The notes below the pieces were generated by a model that did no database searches, was not told the DNA's origin, and saw nothing but the letters and a program-made list of their open reading frames with translations. From Hevea brasiliensis (taxonomy: Eukaryota > Streptophyta > Magnoliopsida > Malpighiales > Euphorbiaceae), in the NCBI RefSeq assembly GCF_030052815.1, contig NC_079499.1:70881760-70945759 (forward strand): a stretch of 64,000 nt of DNA, written 5' to 3'. The translations under genes were made by a program, and so were the position numbers. Below, piece by piece: positions 12,761-24,928 of the stretch; position 1 is the first letter of the stretch; every line of letters starts with the position of its first letter.

Positions 12761-14309
12761 TTGAATGCCCGTCTATCCTTGGCTCGAGATGGAGCTATTT
12801 TGGCTGAGTTGCAAGTAAAGCTAAACCTGCTACAGCAGATTCTAGATGGGTAAAAGGTAGATGAGAAGTTAATGGCTATTATAGGTAAAATCCCAGAAGG
12901 GAAGGAAACTGATTATGTGATAAAAGCAGATGGGTGCCGGTATTACAAAGGAAGAGTATGTGTACCAGATGATGGGGAATTGAAAGCCAATATTCTGAAA
13001 GAGGCATACACTAGCATTTATTCTATGCACCCAGGAAGCACAAAAATGTATCATGACTTGAAGCTTTATTACTGGTGGCCTGGTATGAAGAATGACATAG
13101 CTGATTATGTGACTTAGTGCCTGCCATGTCAGCAAGTTAAGGCAGAACATCAAGTTCCATCGAGTTTGCTGCAGCCTATAAGCATACCTGAATGGAAATG
13201 GGACCGGGTCACTATGGATTTTGTAAGTGGTCTACCTCTCACCCAGAAGAAGCATGATACAGTATGGGTGATAGTGGATAGATTAATAAAGTCAGCACAC
13301 TTTTTGCCAGTTAGGACTGACTACTTACTGGAGAAGCTAGCAGAATTGTATATTAGTGAGATAGTTAGACTGCATGGAGTCCCATTTTTCATCATATCTG
13401 ATCGAGACCTAAGATTTACATCAAGATTTTGGAAAAAGTTGTAAGAATCCTTGAGCACACAACTCCACTTTAGTACAGCTTTCCATCCTCAGACGGATGG
13501 GCAATCAGAAAGAGTAATCCAAGTAAACATTGAAATTTATTAAATTAGTACAAATATTAAACTAAATGATAATAATAACATGAAACATATGATAGGTCCT
13601 TGAGGATATGCTGAGGAGTTGTGTCATTGAGTTTGAGGGAAGTTGGGATAGATACCTCCCACTGGTAGAATTTGTATACAATAATAGCTATCAAGCTAGC
13701 ATCCAAATGGCCCCAGTGTGTTGGACTAAATTGAGCGAAGCTAACTTGGCAGGGCCAGACCTGGTGAAACAGACTGAGGAGAAAGTAAAGTTAATCAAAG
13801 CCAATCTGAAGGTTGCCTTAGATAGACAAAAATCCTATGCTGACCTGAAAAGAAAAGAGATAGAATATGCAGTTGGCGACAAAGTATTCCACAAGGTGTC
13901 ACCGTGAAAGAAGGTACTGAGGTTTGGTAGAAAGGGTAAGTTAAGCCCTAGGTTCATTGGCCCATATGAAGTCACTGAGCGTGTGGGTCCAGTGGCCTAT
14001 AGGCTAGCTTTACCACTAGAGCTGGACAAGATCCACAATGTGTTTCACGTATCTATGCTGAGAAGATACCGCTCAGACCCTTCACATCTCATCTCCATGG
14101 AAGAAATTGAAATTCAACCGGACTTGACATATGAAGAAGAACCCATACGGATCCTGGCTTGGGAAGTGAAGGAATTGAAGAACAAACAAATTCTACTAGT
14201 GAAAGTGCTTTCGAGGCACCACAACACCGAGGAGGCAACCTGGGAAAGTGACGAGACGATGAGGCAACAGTTCCCTTAACTATTTGCATCAGGTAAATTT
14301 CGAGGATGA
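12761..14309 (+). pseudogene. int: Integrase with chromodomain of element D, degenerate, with intron
   Basis: The zinc-binding part (about 13000-13135) includes [20 protein letters not shown] and [11 protein letters not shown]. The DD-E core has DFVSGLP, SDRDLRF and, just before the intron, GQSERVIQ, so the catalytic Asp-Asp-Glu set is present. After the intron at 13523-13595 the protein resumes with LEDMLRSCVIEFEG in the shifted frame. The GPY/F-type region has [10 protein letters not shown] and [11 protein letters not shown]. The C-terminal chromodomain is EEPIRILAWEVKEL to HHNTEEATWE (about 14130-14270). Stops occur at 12851, 13115, 13442, 13904 and 14277. A short deletion after IQMAP removes the YEALYGRKCGTP block kept in G. 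Confidence 0.9.
13523..13595 (+). other. Intron in integrase gene of D (73 bp)
   Basis: GTAAAC...GATAG interrupts the conserved SERVIQ/LEDMLR junction right after the catalytic Glu. The 73-bp insert shifts the frame by one. Frame use before (RT to integrase core) and after (C-terminal part) differs by exactly this amount. The insert is very A/T-rich and contains stops. Element G has a 74-bp insert at the same codon boundary. Confidence 0.8.
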
Positions 14310-14319
14310 AATTTAAATT

Positions 14320-14332
14320 AGAGGGGAAGAGT
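14320..14332 (+). promoter_or_regulatory. Polypurine tract of D
   Basis: AGAGGGGAAGAGT directly before the 3' LTR; primes plus-strand DNA. Identical to the tract of element G. Confidence 0.9.
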
Positions 14333-17300
14333 TGCAACACCCTCACTGTAACAATTCTATACATTCTACTATTCCAGTGACTAGTGTTGGTCCGGATAAA
14401 TAGAACGTCTGAAAAAATATTTATACTAGAGCGAGGAGTCATAAATAACTCAAATAATGGTAAGAAAAATTTAGACAAAATTTTAGAAATAAAATACAAT
14501 TAAGTTAAATGAGCCGGTGCCTTAGGGACGGGTAACCTAGTGGGAAATTGCTATTTTCATAGTTAGAAGCCCTAAACCCAGGGAAAAATTTATGAAATGA
14601 TTTTTGGGACTCCAGAGAAGAGTCAATGAGGTTTCTATGGTATTAGAATGCCAAGAAAAGTCTTAGAAAAATTTTTCGATAGGTACAGACGATTTTGGCT
14701 CAATAAGCCAAACGGAGGGCATTTTGATCATTTCGTCTTCAGAGATGATTTTTAACCGACTTGTCCAGTTAAGTAAATAGTTATTATGATATATAATATG
14801 AATAAATATTGCTAAAAATTAAATTGAAAATGAGTAGAAAAGAAAAGAAGAGAAATGAGTTAAATTTGGAATTATGACCTCATGCTTATGTCATTACAAT
14901 GCCTCCACCCAATCACCACTTGACAAATAAATTACAGGGATAAAAATAACATAAAAATGGGACAAAAATAAAACAAATTCCAGCAGTTTCTTCTTCATTT
15001 CAGCTACAACTCATCTTTGTCTACCACCACCATTTTTGTTCTTCCTTCTCTCTAAATTTTCCTTGCTAACACACCATAAAATTACTTGTTGGCTTCACAA
15101 AAATTTGTCATCACCACTAAAGCAAGACTTGGGTAGCAAAAAGAAGTGAAAATAAAGGAGTTTTTCAAGCTTGGATTTGGCACACAACAAGGTAAGTGCC
15201 AATTCATCCTTAAACGTTTGTGTATACATCATGTGGAGTATGAAATAAGTGTGAAATTAAGAGAATTGAAACAAATTTTGAATGATTAAATTCCACCAAT
15301 TTTGGCAGCCTTAGGGTACATTAGGGTTTCATTGATTAGATTGAATTATAGTTGTACATGGCTGCCATTGAACATAAATTTGATGCTTTGATTCATTGAT
15401 TGCATGTATATAGAGAATTCAAGTTGTTAGAGTTCAGTTTTGGGCAACAAATTTATAATTTTGCTCATGTATTGGTGAAAGGAAATTCTAATAGTCAATC
15501 AGTGACCATTTGGTTGTGTTTGAGTAGGAAATGAAGCAAATTGTGCCATGGGAATTGAGGTTAGAGGTGCTGCCTTGAGTAACCTGCAGGGTTGAGTATG
15601 AGTCCAGCAAGGTTGGACAGCTTTAACTTGAGTTGTGTAGGTTCAATTAGTGCAAGGCCAATTGGACACATAATGGCACAACTTTGATGAAGGAACCCTG
15701 TCCAAAAAACAAACTTAGGATGCCTTAAAAATTGACCAAATCTGGGTAACACACATTCTGCCTGGGCAAAATGACTAAATGAATAGTGTTTATTCATTTG
15801 GTCATAACTCAGTTTAGAAAGGTCCAATTGACCTGAAATTTATATCAATGAAAAGCTTAGACAATTTAGAATAACTTTTATGTTGAACACAAACTCTAAT
15901 TCTGGACTTAACCAAATGAAATTATTGGCCAAAATTGAGCTACCAAATCTGGCAGAATGGGATTCTGCTAAGAAATTTTGGGCAGATACCAATCCGGCCA
16001 GCCCTGCTCAAAGTGGCATATCTTGAACTAGAAAACTCCAAATGCAGTGATTCAAAAAGAGAATTAAAGAACACACATAAAGGAACAACTTTCATGAAGA
16101 TAATATTGACAAATTCCTACTGTACAATTGACCAATGGAATAGTAAACCAAGTACTTAAAATCTGAAAATTTTAAATAACCAACCCTAAGCTTTGAAATG
16201 GAATTGGCAACCAATGCCAACAATTTTAGAATGCAAAATGTGGTATGCTGGTGATATTAGAATCAATATACCTATTGTCTATGAAAAAGTCAACATTTTA
16301 GTTGACTAATAAAATGAATAGTAGCCATAAAATTTCAATTTCGAAGAATTACATAATTAAAAAGTGTAATTGCCCTAGTAAGCCTAGTGTGATTGGTTTG
16401 GATAGGTTGGCTTGTTAGTAGGGTTTTGTTAGCAGTACTGTACATGGCATCATGCCATTCCGTGATTCATGGCTTAAATGGCCATTATGTGATTTTATGG
16501 CTTTTAGCCATTTTGACATCGTTATGATACTTGGCCTTGTGCCTAATATTTATTACAGCTTATTAGCTGCTTTGTTACACACCGGGAGATACTTTGTTAC
16601 CGATGGTGTGACGGCCCGAGGTACTTGGTACCCAGTGCTAGTTTACCCGTTATCCAGTCCAGTCAACTGGTATAGGTTACTTGGGCAACAAAAAATAAAT
16701 ATTGAAAAATTTTAATCAATTATTGACCAAATAAATAATGTTACAAATAATTAAAAAAAAAATTTGTCCGAATGAAAAATCAACACATATACTGCATATT
16801 TATTTCTTTTTGGTTCTTTTTATTTTATTATTGGCACCACTAAGCAGTATTGGCACCACTAAGCAGCGTTACTTTTTGCCACACGTAGGTTCTAGAGAGA
16901 CTGACAGAGAGCCCAACAGACCACAGATTGGGTGAGGCCTATTCGTAGATCTGCATAGTGCCCGTGTCACCTCATAGGCTATAGTGCATTAGTAGGATAC
17001 TAGGTCCCATTTTGGTATTTTATACTGTTTGTACTTTGTAATTAAACTTTTATTTTATCATGTATATATGAAACTCATGTAATATAATTTTGTATGAATG
17101 TCAGTATTTGTAAATTTGTAATTATAAATGAAAATTGAGTATTTATTTATGTTTTGGGATGTAAAATGAATGAATGACAAATGGAAGAATTTTTGAGAAT
17201 TGATGAGAAAATTTGGAGTTGTGGAATTGAATGACTATTGGAAGTGTTTTTCACAGATTCCGAAGAGCTGTTTTCTCCATTTTTAGCCGGTACTTTATCG

Positions 17301-17471
17301 GATTTTCTATAAAATTTTCGGAACCTCAAATTAATTCATGATTTCAATAAATGATCTAAATGAGATCAATTTCATAAATTTTACTTAATAATTATAAATA
17401 AATAAATCAAGAATGGATAATAATAAATGAGATAAAATATGGTGTTTCGGTACACTGTGTGGCATATCTTA
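14333..17471 (+). repeat. 3' LTR of element D, main part
   Basis: Starts TGCAACACCC after the polypurine tract and matches the 5' LTR until GGCATATCTT, where solo LTR A is inserted. The last 35 bp are at 48171-48205. Together they make 3174 bp. At 16833-16865 the block GGCACCACTAAGCAG is duplicated in tandem and the partner TGCTTAG is gone, so the first hairpin is lost in this copy. Confidence 0.9.
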
Positions 17472-20400
17472 TGTAAAACCCCTATTTGCACAGCCTGGTA
17501 TATTTCACTGCTCCGGTGACCGGAGTCGGTCCAGACAATTAAGGGGATTAGAACCACACTTAAGACAACTAGATAAGACATAAACACACATAATTAGTAA
17601 TTGTTAATTAGTTAAGTATAAATAAGAAAAACAGAACATAAGAAGTTAAACGAGCCGAGATTCACAGCGATGGGTGACTTTCTCAGGAAGGACTGTGAAG
17701 TCGATTTAAACTCAAATTTCTAACCGTAAAATATGACGCTGCGGTCCTTAAGACTATTATAAACAAAGTGGAAAAGAGAAAATCATAGAAAAAGATTGTT
17801 AAGCCAGTCAAATAATTAGGTCAGAGAGCCGAAAGAAATATTGAATTATTTGCAAACCGGGTTGAACCGGTGATGGGCAATTTGGTCAATTGACCCCGAG
17901 AGCTGACTCCTGACCTAACTATGAAATAAAATCGGAGAAAAGAAAATTTCAAATTCGGGAATTAAATTAAAGAACAAAGGAAAAATAAATGGAAAAGAAA
18001 AAGAAAAGAAAAGCCTTTAATGACATCATGCCTACCTTATATTATGACATCATAAGTCCAATTTAATTTTTCATACACATTTTGACCAAGTCAAGATTTA
18101 TTATTAGATAAAATATGAAAATGAAAAAAAAAAAGTCAAATTTATCTTCTTCCCATTTTGGTTGCCGTCTCTCTCTTCCAAATTCTCTCTCAAACCTCCA
18201 TTGTCACCCCAAACTCCAAGCTTGAAATTATTTCCTCTCTCCATAAATCTTTCCCTAAACTAGTAGAAAATCTTAATTTAAGTCATTATTTGGAGAGTGG
18301 ACGGAAGAAAGACAAGAAGGAGAAGAAAGGAAGAAAGAATTTCAAGCCTTGAAAAGCATCACATAAGGTTAGTGAGGTTCTTCCCATACCTCTCTTTACA
18401 TGCATGCTTAAGCACTTCAAATAAGTTAGAAATTTATTTACAATCAAAAGAAAACATTTGTGGAGGACCAAAGGGAATTTCAGCCAGCCTATGAAGGGAG
18501 ATGAATTGCATGAGTTTGATTGCATTAAACTTGTTAGAATGCTTGAATGAGATGTAAGAGTATGTTAAGATGTGTTGAATCAATCAAATGTAACAATTAG
18601 TGTGAATTAGGGTTTTGCACTTAGGGTTTAGGAGACAAAATTTGGAGAAATGGTGAAATGATGTGTTTGACCTAGTTTGAAGTTAGAAATGGTCATTTGT
18701 GACCAAATGAAGTGTGTTGGAAGTGTTTGTGCTGAGGTTAAATTCGGATTCAATGTGGTCATGCTGCAGGCAGTTGGACCAAGGTCCTTTTGAGGGACCA
18801 AAACTAAAAATTTATAAGTCCAATTGGTATGAGACCAATTGGGAATGAAAATAAACACAAAATGACACAATTTTCATTTTGGAATCATGCCCAAAAAGTG
18901 ACCAAAACCTAGTGAACAAATTAACCAAATCCAAAAATTCTCAGTCTGACCTGTACAAACTGACAAAATGAACAGTATTTATTCATTTGGCCATAACTTG
19001 AGCTAGGCAGATCTAAATGACCTGAAATTTTACCAATGGACAGATGAGATATAGACCTAAAACTTTCATGAAGAACACAAATCCAAATTATGCCATTAAC
19101 CAAGTCATTTGGCTACCCAAATTTGGTGACCTAAAACTGTCAGAATCAGAATTTGCCCAGAAATCTGGGTTAAGTCCAATCCGGCAGCTATGATTCAAAT
19201 GGCTATAACTTGAGCTACAAAACTCTAATTAGAGTGATTCAAAAAGGAGAATAAAGTTAAGACAATACGGAACATTTTCTATGAAGAAAGGTTTGTCAAA
19301 TTCTAACAGAAAAATGACTAATGGAACAGTGCAACTTAAGACACCAAAATTAAAAATTGGCAATTTTGCCTAAAAGACCTAAGTTTTGAGAAAACAACCA
19401 AAACCAACAAATTTAGTGACCAAAATGTGGTATGTGGGTGAAGTTGGGATTCCCATACCTATTAAGCCTTAGAAAGTCAACAAATTGACTTGAATAGTAT
19501 AGTGAATAGTAACCCCGAAATGTAAATTTTAAAGAATGTCAAGTTTAGTAGATATAAGCTAGATAAAAGTGAATTTGAATTATTTTTGGATTTATGCTAA
19601 GTTATGGTACTGAAACACTGTGAAACTGTGTGTTTCAGCTGAAAAAGGCTCGGAAAGTCTAAGAGACTGAGTCAAGGCCTAGAGGCGACTCACGTCAGGT
19701 TTGTGCACAATAAACCTTATTTGAGCATTTTGTCATTGAAAAAAATTGATTTGGTATGATTTATGAAAATTTTGTGTTAATCATGAATTGTGTTGCCACT
19801 TTGTGAATGAAACTATGACTTTGGAAATCTATCGGATTTCTCATGAATTATTTGAATAAAATGTTTGAAATAGATTTTTTATTCACACTTAGCATGATAG
19901 TGCCTTATTATTCCTCCTCCATTTATGGGGTGAGATCGATTATTTTTCCTCCCTCTCTGGTTTACCAGTTTAGGTTGTAGATCGAATGAGTACTCATTAG
20001 CTAGCTAGCCACCTCCCTCATTGATTTCGATTAGTGGGGTTGTAGATTGCTTTGTCATGGTGTACAACACGACATTGATCGGAATTTTTGTGTCATGGCT
20101 TAAGTTGTGTATGTGTAACACCCTCTCGGTAGCAACTCCGTACATTCTACTGTTCTGGTGACCGGTGTCGGTCCGGACAGCTAGAACGTCCGGAAAAATA
20201 TTTAAACTAAAGTCAGGAACCATAATTAACTCAAATATTAATAAGAAAAATTTAGGAAAAATTTTTGAAATAAAATACAACCAAGTTAAACGAGCCGGTG
20301 CCCAAGCGATGGGTAACCAGAGTGAAGTTGCGGTTCTCGCAACGAGGAGCCCTAGACCCGGGGAAAAATTCATAAAATAATTTTTGGGACTCCAGAGAAG

Positions 20401-22856
20401 GGTCATTGAGGTTCCTATGGCATTAGAATGCCAAGAAAATATTTAGAAAAAATTTTCAATCGGTACAGACAATTTTGACCCGTTAAGCCAAACGGAGGCA
20501 TTTTGGTCATTTCGCCTTCAGAGACGATTTTTGGCCGACTTGTCCAGTTGAATAAATAATTATTATGACATAAAATATCAATTAAGGTTGATGAAAAATT
20601 AATTTAAAGTTAGTAGAAAAGAAAAGAAAAGAAAAGAAAAATAAAGAAAATTAGGGATAATGACATCACATGATGTCATTATCTTACTCCCAACCAATCA
20701 CAAGTTAACAAGCATTCTTAAAACATTTAAAAGATACAAAATGGACCGAAAATTCTGGTCATCATCTTCTTCTTCTTCCTCAAAACGTGACCTCTCTTCC
20801 ATAGCCCTCCATAAAAATTTCTTGCATCACTTCCATTTTCCCATGAATTTCCACTAAAACCCTAGACACCTTTCATTAAAACTTGTCCATACCTCTTGGG
20901 GAAGTGTTTGGCAGCCTAGAAAAGGAAGGAAAGTGAAGTTTGAGCTTGGAAAATTCTGCCCTACAAGAGGTTAGTGCACTTATACACCTTAAGCTCTTTA
21001 TTTCCATGTTAGTGACTTGAATTGAGTAAGAATTTGTGAATTAAATGAACCAAATATATGTGTATGTCCACCATGAATTTCGGCAGCCCTAAGGAAGGAA
21101 CAATGATGGAGTGTTTTTGATGTTTTTAATGGACTTAAAATGAATTGGAGATTATGTTTAAGGTGTATATACACATATAGAATGAATGAAAGTGCTTAAC
21201 TAGGTGTATGGGTGAATTGAAAGGGAAAATTAGGGTTTTGGGAGTGAAAAATTGGACTTGGCTTATGAAATTATTAATGGACATTCTAATGGTCAATTAG
21301 TGACCATTTGAGGCAAGTTAATCATAATTTGAAGTGAGCTAATGTATGGCAAATTGAAATGGGAAGGCTGCCTAGAGACAAGAAAGAATGAGGCTGTGAT
21401 TCCAGCCCATTTAGACAGCCATAACTTTGGCTGTGTAGGTCCAATTTGTGTTTGGCCAATTGGACATGAAACTAGACTTATAATGGCACAATTTTGCTGA
21501 AGAAATCATGCCCAAAAGACCAAAGCAAGTGGACCAAAAGTTGGCCCCAATCCGGATACCCTGCAACAGCACCTGCAGAAATGACCAAATGAACAGTAAC
21601 TGTTAATTTGGCCATAACTCACTGTAGATATGGTCAATTGACCTGAAATTTTTACAGCAACAAGTTAAGACATAGAAAAACAACTTTCTTGAAGAAACCT
21701 ACCCCAAATTATGACCAGAACCTAACCAAAATGGCAGTCACAATCACTGTTCATGGTACTGTAGATTTGGTAATTCTGCAGTTTTTCCAATCCAGCCAGC
21801 TGTGGTTTTTAGACCATAAATGGAGCTATAAAACTCCAAATGGAGTGATTTAAAAAAAGAAATTCAACTAGACAAAATAAGGAACAACTTTCATGTTTAC
21901 CATTTCCTCAAATTCCCACTGAAACAGTGCTTAATGGAACAGTAAAATTAGGCTTCAAAAATTGAAAATTCTGCTTCCCTTGGTTTAAGTTTAGAAATGG
22001 TATTAATGCTTAATGCTAACAAGTTTTCAATGCAAAATGTGGTATGTTGGGTGTGTTAAAACCAATGTACCTATTTTCTATCCAAAAGTCAACATTTTTA
22101 TTGATCAATAAGGTGAATAGTGACACCAAAACTTGAAAATTCAAAATTTGAAATTTGAAATGCATCTAGGGGACTTTAAATTGCAATTGGCAATTAATAC
22201 TAGCAAATGTAAAACTAAAAATGTGGGATCTTGGTGTAATTATAATTAATATATCCATTAAGTATAAAAAGGTCAACATTTTGGGTTGACTAGTAAGGTG
22301 AATAGTAATCAAAATGATTAGTAAATTAAGATGAAGACCTAGAACCAATTCTAAGCTTATGCTTAGAATTGTATGACAAATGTGGACTATGCATCCTAGT
22401 CAAAATTGTTAAAAAGAAATTAAGGCCATAAATTTGAAATCCATGAAATATTTATGGATTACTTGAAACATGAAAAATAAGTCACCAAATTGATGTGAAT
22501 AATTAGTTAGGGCTTATATGCCCATCACAAATGGAATTCATAACATATTAATAACTCAACTTGAAATATAAAAATTGTAATTACATGAGTAGATTCTTGA
22601 ATGTATAAATGAGAAAAGAAAAATGTTTTGAGTACAATGGTATAAAAGGGTAATTGATGTGAATTGTGATCATATAAATGATCAAATGAATGTATGAATT
22701 ATAATCGAAATTTATCATGAAATAATGAAGTCATAAAACACAACATATTAATATTTAATGATATTATGTGCCCTTGTATTGCCTAGACATGTGTGTCAGA
22801 TTGGATAGTTTGGCATGCCAATAGGGTATTGTTTTAGCAATATTGTAAAAAGGCTT

Positions 22857-22935
22857 TATGCCTATATTCATAGCTCTATGCCCGTATTCATGGCTCTTAT
22901 GCCCGTATTCATGGCTTTTATGCCCGATTATGTGA
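22857..22935 (+). repeat. Short tandem repeat in LTR C (about 21-22 bp unit)
   Basis: Three to four copies of TATGCCCGTATTCATGGCT with small changes. Single, degenerate versions occur at the same LTR position in D and G (CATTCTGTGATTCATGGCT type), so the array is an expansion specific to C. Confidence 0.75.
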
Positions 22936-23491
22936 TATCATGGCTTTTTAGCCATACTGACTGCATACGTGGTTGACATTCTGCATCCCATGGTATGACG
23001 GCCCGAGGCACCGCGGTGTCCAGAGCCAACGACCCGTTATCCAGTTTAGTCAGCCTGTCGTAGGTTACTTGGGCAGTGTAATTTATTAAAATAAATTAAG
23101 ACTATTAGTAATTAAAAATATTAGAAATCAAATAAATGAGTTAATAAGACTTCAAAAGAATTAGTTACAATTATGAAATGATCCAAACCACATAAAAATT
23201 GTTAAGTAAAATGATAAAAGAGTTGCAAAAATAGGTATAACTTAACTAAATATTTTAAATGTACCTTCTATTGCCATATAAATATAAACTGAGTATTTTT
23301 ATTAATTCTGTATGTTGTACATTATCCCTGTGAATTTCGGAATTAAATGCTTTCAAAGCGAAACAAATGAGAACAAAAGATAACTAATATTAGACACATT
23401 GTATTAAATTAAATTGATTCTTAAATATTCAAATTATGCTTCGTTCTTTCTTTATTTGTATATTTTATTTTCTTGTTCTATTATTGCACCA

Positions 23492-23533
23492 CTAAGCAGC
23501 AATGCTTAGCGCGATGGATTTGTTTCCTCGCGC
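23492..23533 (+). promoter_or_regulatory. Twin hairpin in LTR (C type)
   Basis: CTAAGCA-GCAA-TGCTTAG followed by GCGCG...CGCGC; the loop and the second stem differ from D. The sequence after it is CAGGTACT. Confidence 0.6.
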
Positions 23534-24928
23534 AGGTACTTTGACTAAGATTTTTGGAGTCCAGATTTGCAGAAGTGGCTGGAGTATTCAAGGTTGTCAC
23601 CTCCTCAGCAATGCATGTAGATAGGGCCCATATAGATCATATTTTGTATTTAGTATAAAATGCTAGATATTGTATTATAATGTAGATTATGAGCAGGTAA
23701 TTAATAGAAATGTAATGTAATTTAATAAATTAGCTTTTTCATATGTAATTAATTTATATATCATGTAAATTATGAAATTATGTAAATTAAAGAAATTTGA
23801 AAATTTTACTTATGTGATTTGAGCATGAATGAGATTGTATGGATTCGAAGACAGATTTGAAATATATAGATTATGCATGGAAATGAATATGAAATTGAGA
23901 TATATGAATGAGATGTGAATTATGAGATGGTTATGAAAATAATTGATGAGATTTTATTTGTAAAACATTATTGAAACTTTCAAACAGGTAAATAGTAAAA
24001 TACGTCAACTGGTAATAAAATAGGGGAAACTCCGCTGGTTTCTCCGTCGAAAAATTTATTAATATTAAAATATATCGAGATCAAAATATGAAAGGAATAA
24101 AGTAAGATAAGATAGGGTGCTCCGGCACCGAATGTAGCACACTTTGCTCGGCTACACTGTAGTCGGGTGAGGGGTGTTACAGTATGATTTGGCAACACTG
24201 TGTTTATTAAATTATTTGACCAAATTGTGTTATTATGAGTTTTGATAATTTGTGAAATCTGATTGAGAAATATTTAAATTGTGTTTTGTTAATGAATGAT
24301 TTATGTATTGTATTTTAATTTTTATTATGCACCACTGAGTATTTTATAACTCAGCGATAGCTTATTTTGCTGTCACAGATAAGAGCAAGGAGAAAGCAGC
24401 AGAGTGAGCTGCTATTGCAATTGAGGACTACACTGATCTTTTTATACGGGTATTGTGTTATACCCTTGTAATTATTTTGATTTAAATATTATAATGTTTT
24501 ATGTATCAATGTAAAGTTGAGCTGTTGTATAATAAATTGTAATATTATTTTTGGATTTTCTTTTTGTAAATTAAGATTTGTATTTGTGAATTTCATACTA
24601 TATGCACTGTAAATGAAGTTATGAAATATTTTAAGTTGATAAATTTTTGGTTGAATTGTGGAATGAATTGAATTGTGTTAACTTGAGATTATTTGGAGGT
24701 TGGGAGTTGTGGAAAATTTATTGGAAGTGTTTTTCTCAGGTATTTGAAGAACTGTTTTCTCAAAATATAGACGGCACTCTGCCGAAATTTTTATAAAACT
24801 TGCGAAAAAATAAAAATGGACAAAAATTTTTACTAGTTTTAAGCTTTGAATAAATGCTTTTAATTCCTACCAAAACGCTCACCACTTCCAAAATGTAAGA
24901 AAATAGTTTTAAAATCCCTTGTAGTGTA

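Larger units (their letters stand above)
20114..24181 (+). mobile_element. Solo LTR 'C' (4068 bp)
   Basis: Begins TGTAACACCCTC and ends GGGGTGTTACA, with a perfect 5-bp duplication GTATG at 20109-20113 and 24182-24186 inside LTR A. The 3' end, TTGCTCGGCTACACTGTAG and on, is shared with D and G, so C is a related but longer subfamily. There is no PBS, polypurine tract or coding region, so it is solo. The twin hairpin is at 23492-23533. Reading frames inside it (20165-20380, 22166-22348) show no known protein. Confidence 0.9.

Noticed and set aside
22857..22935. Spaced short repeats that might suggest a CRISPR-like array
   Set aside because: The units are contiguous, have no spacers, and lie in a plant LTR.
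20109..24186. Possibility that C is a full element with internal genes
   Set aside because: No PBS, polypurine tract or pol motif occurs between its ends, and one LTR start and one LTR end account for the whole length.
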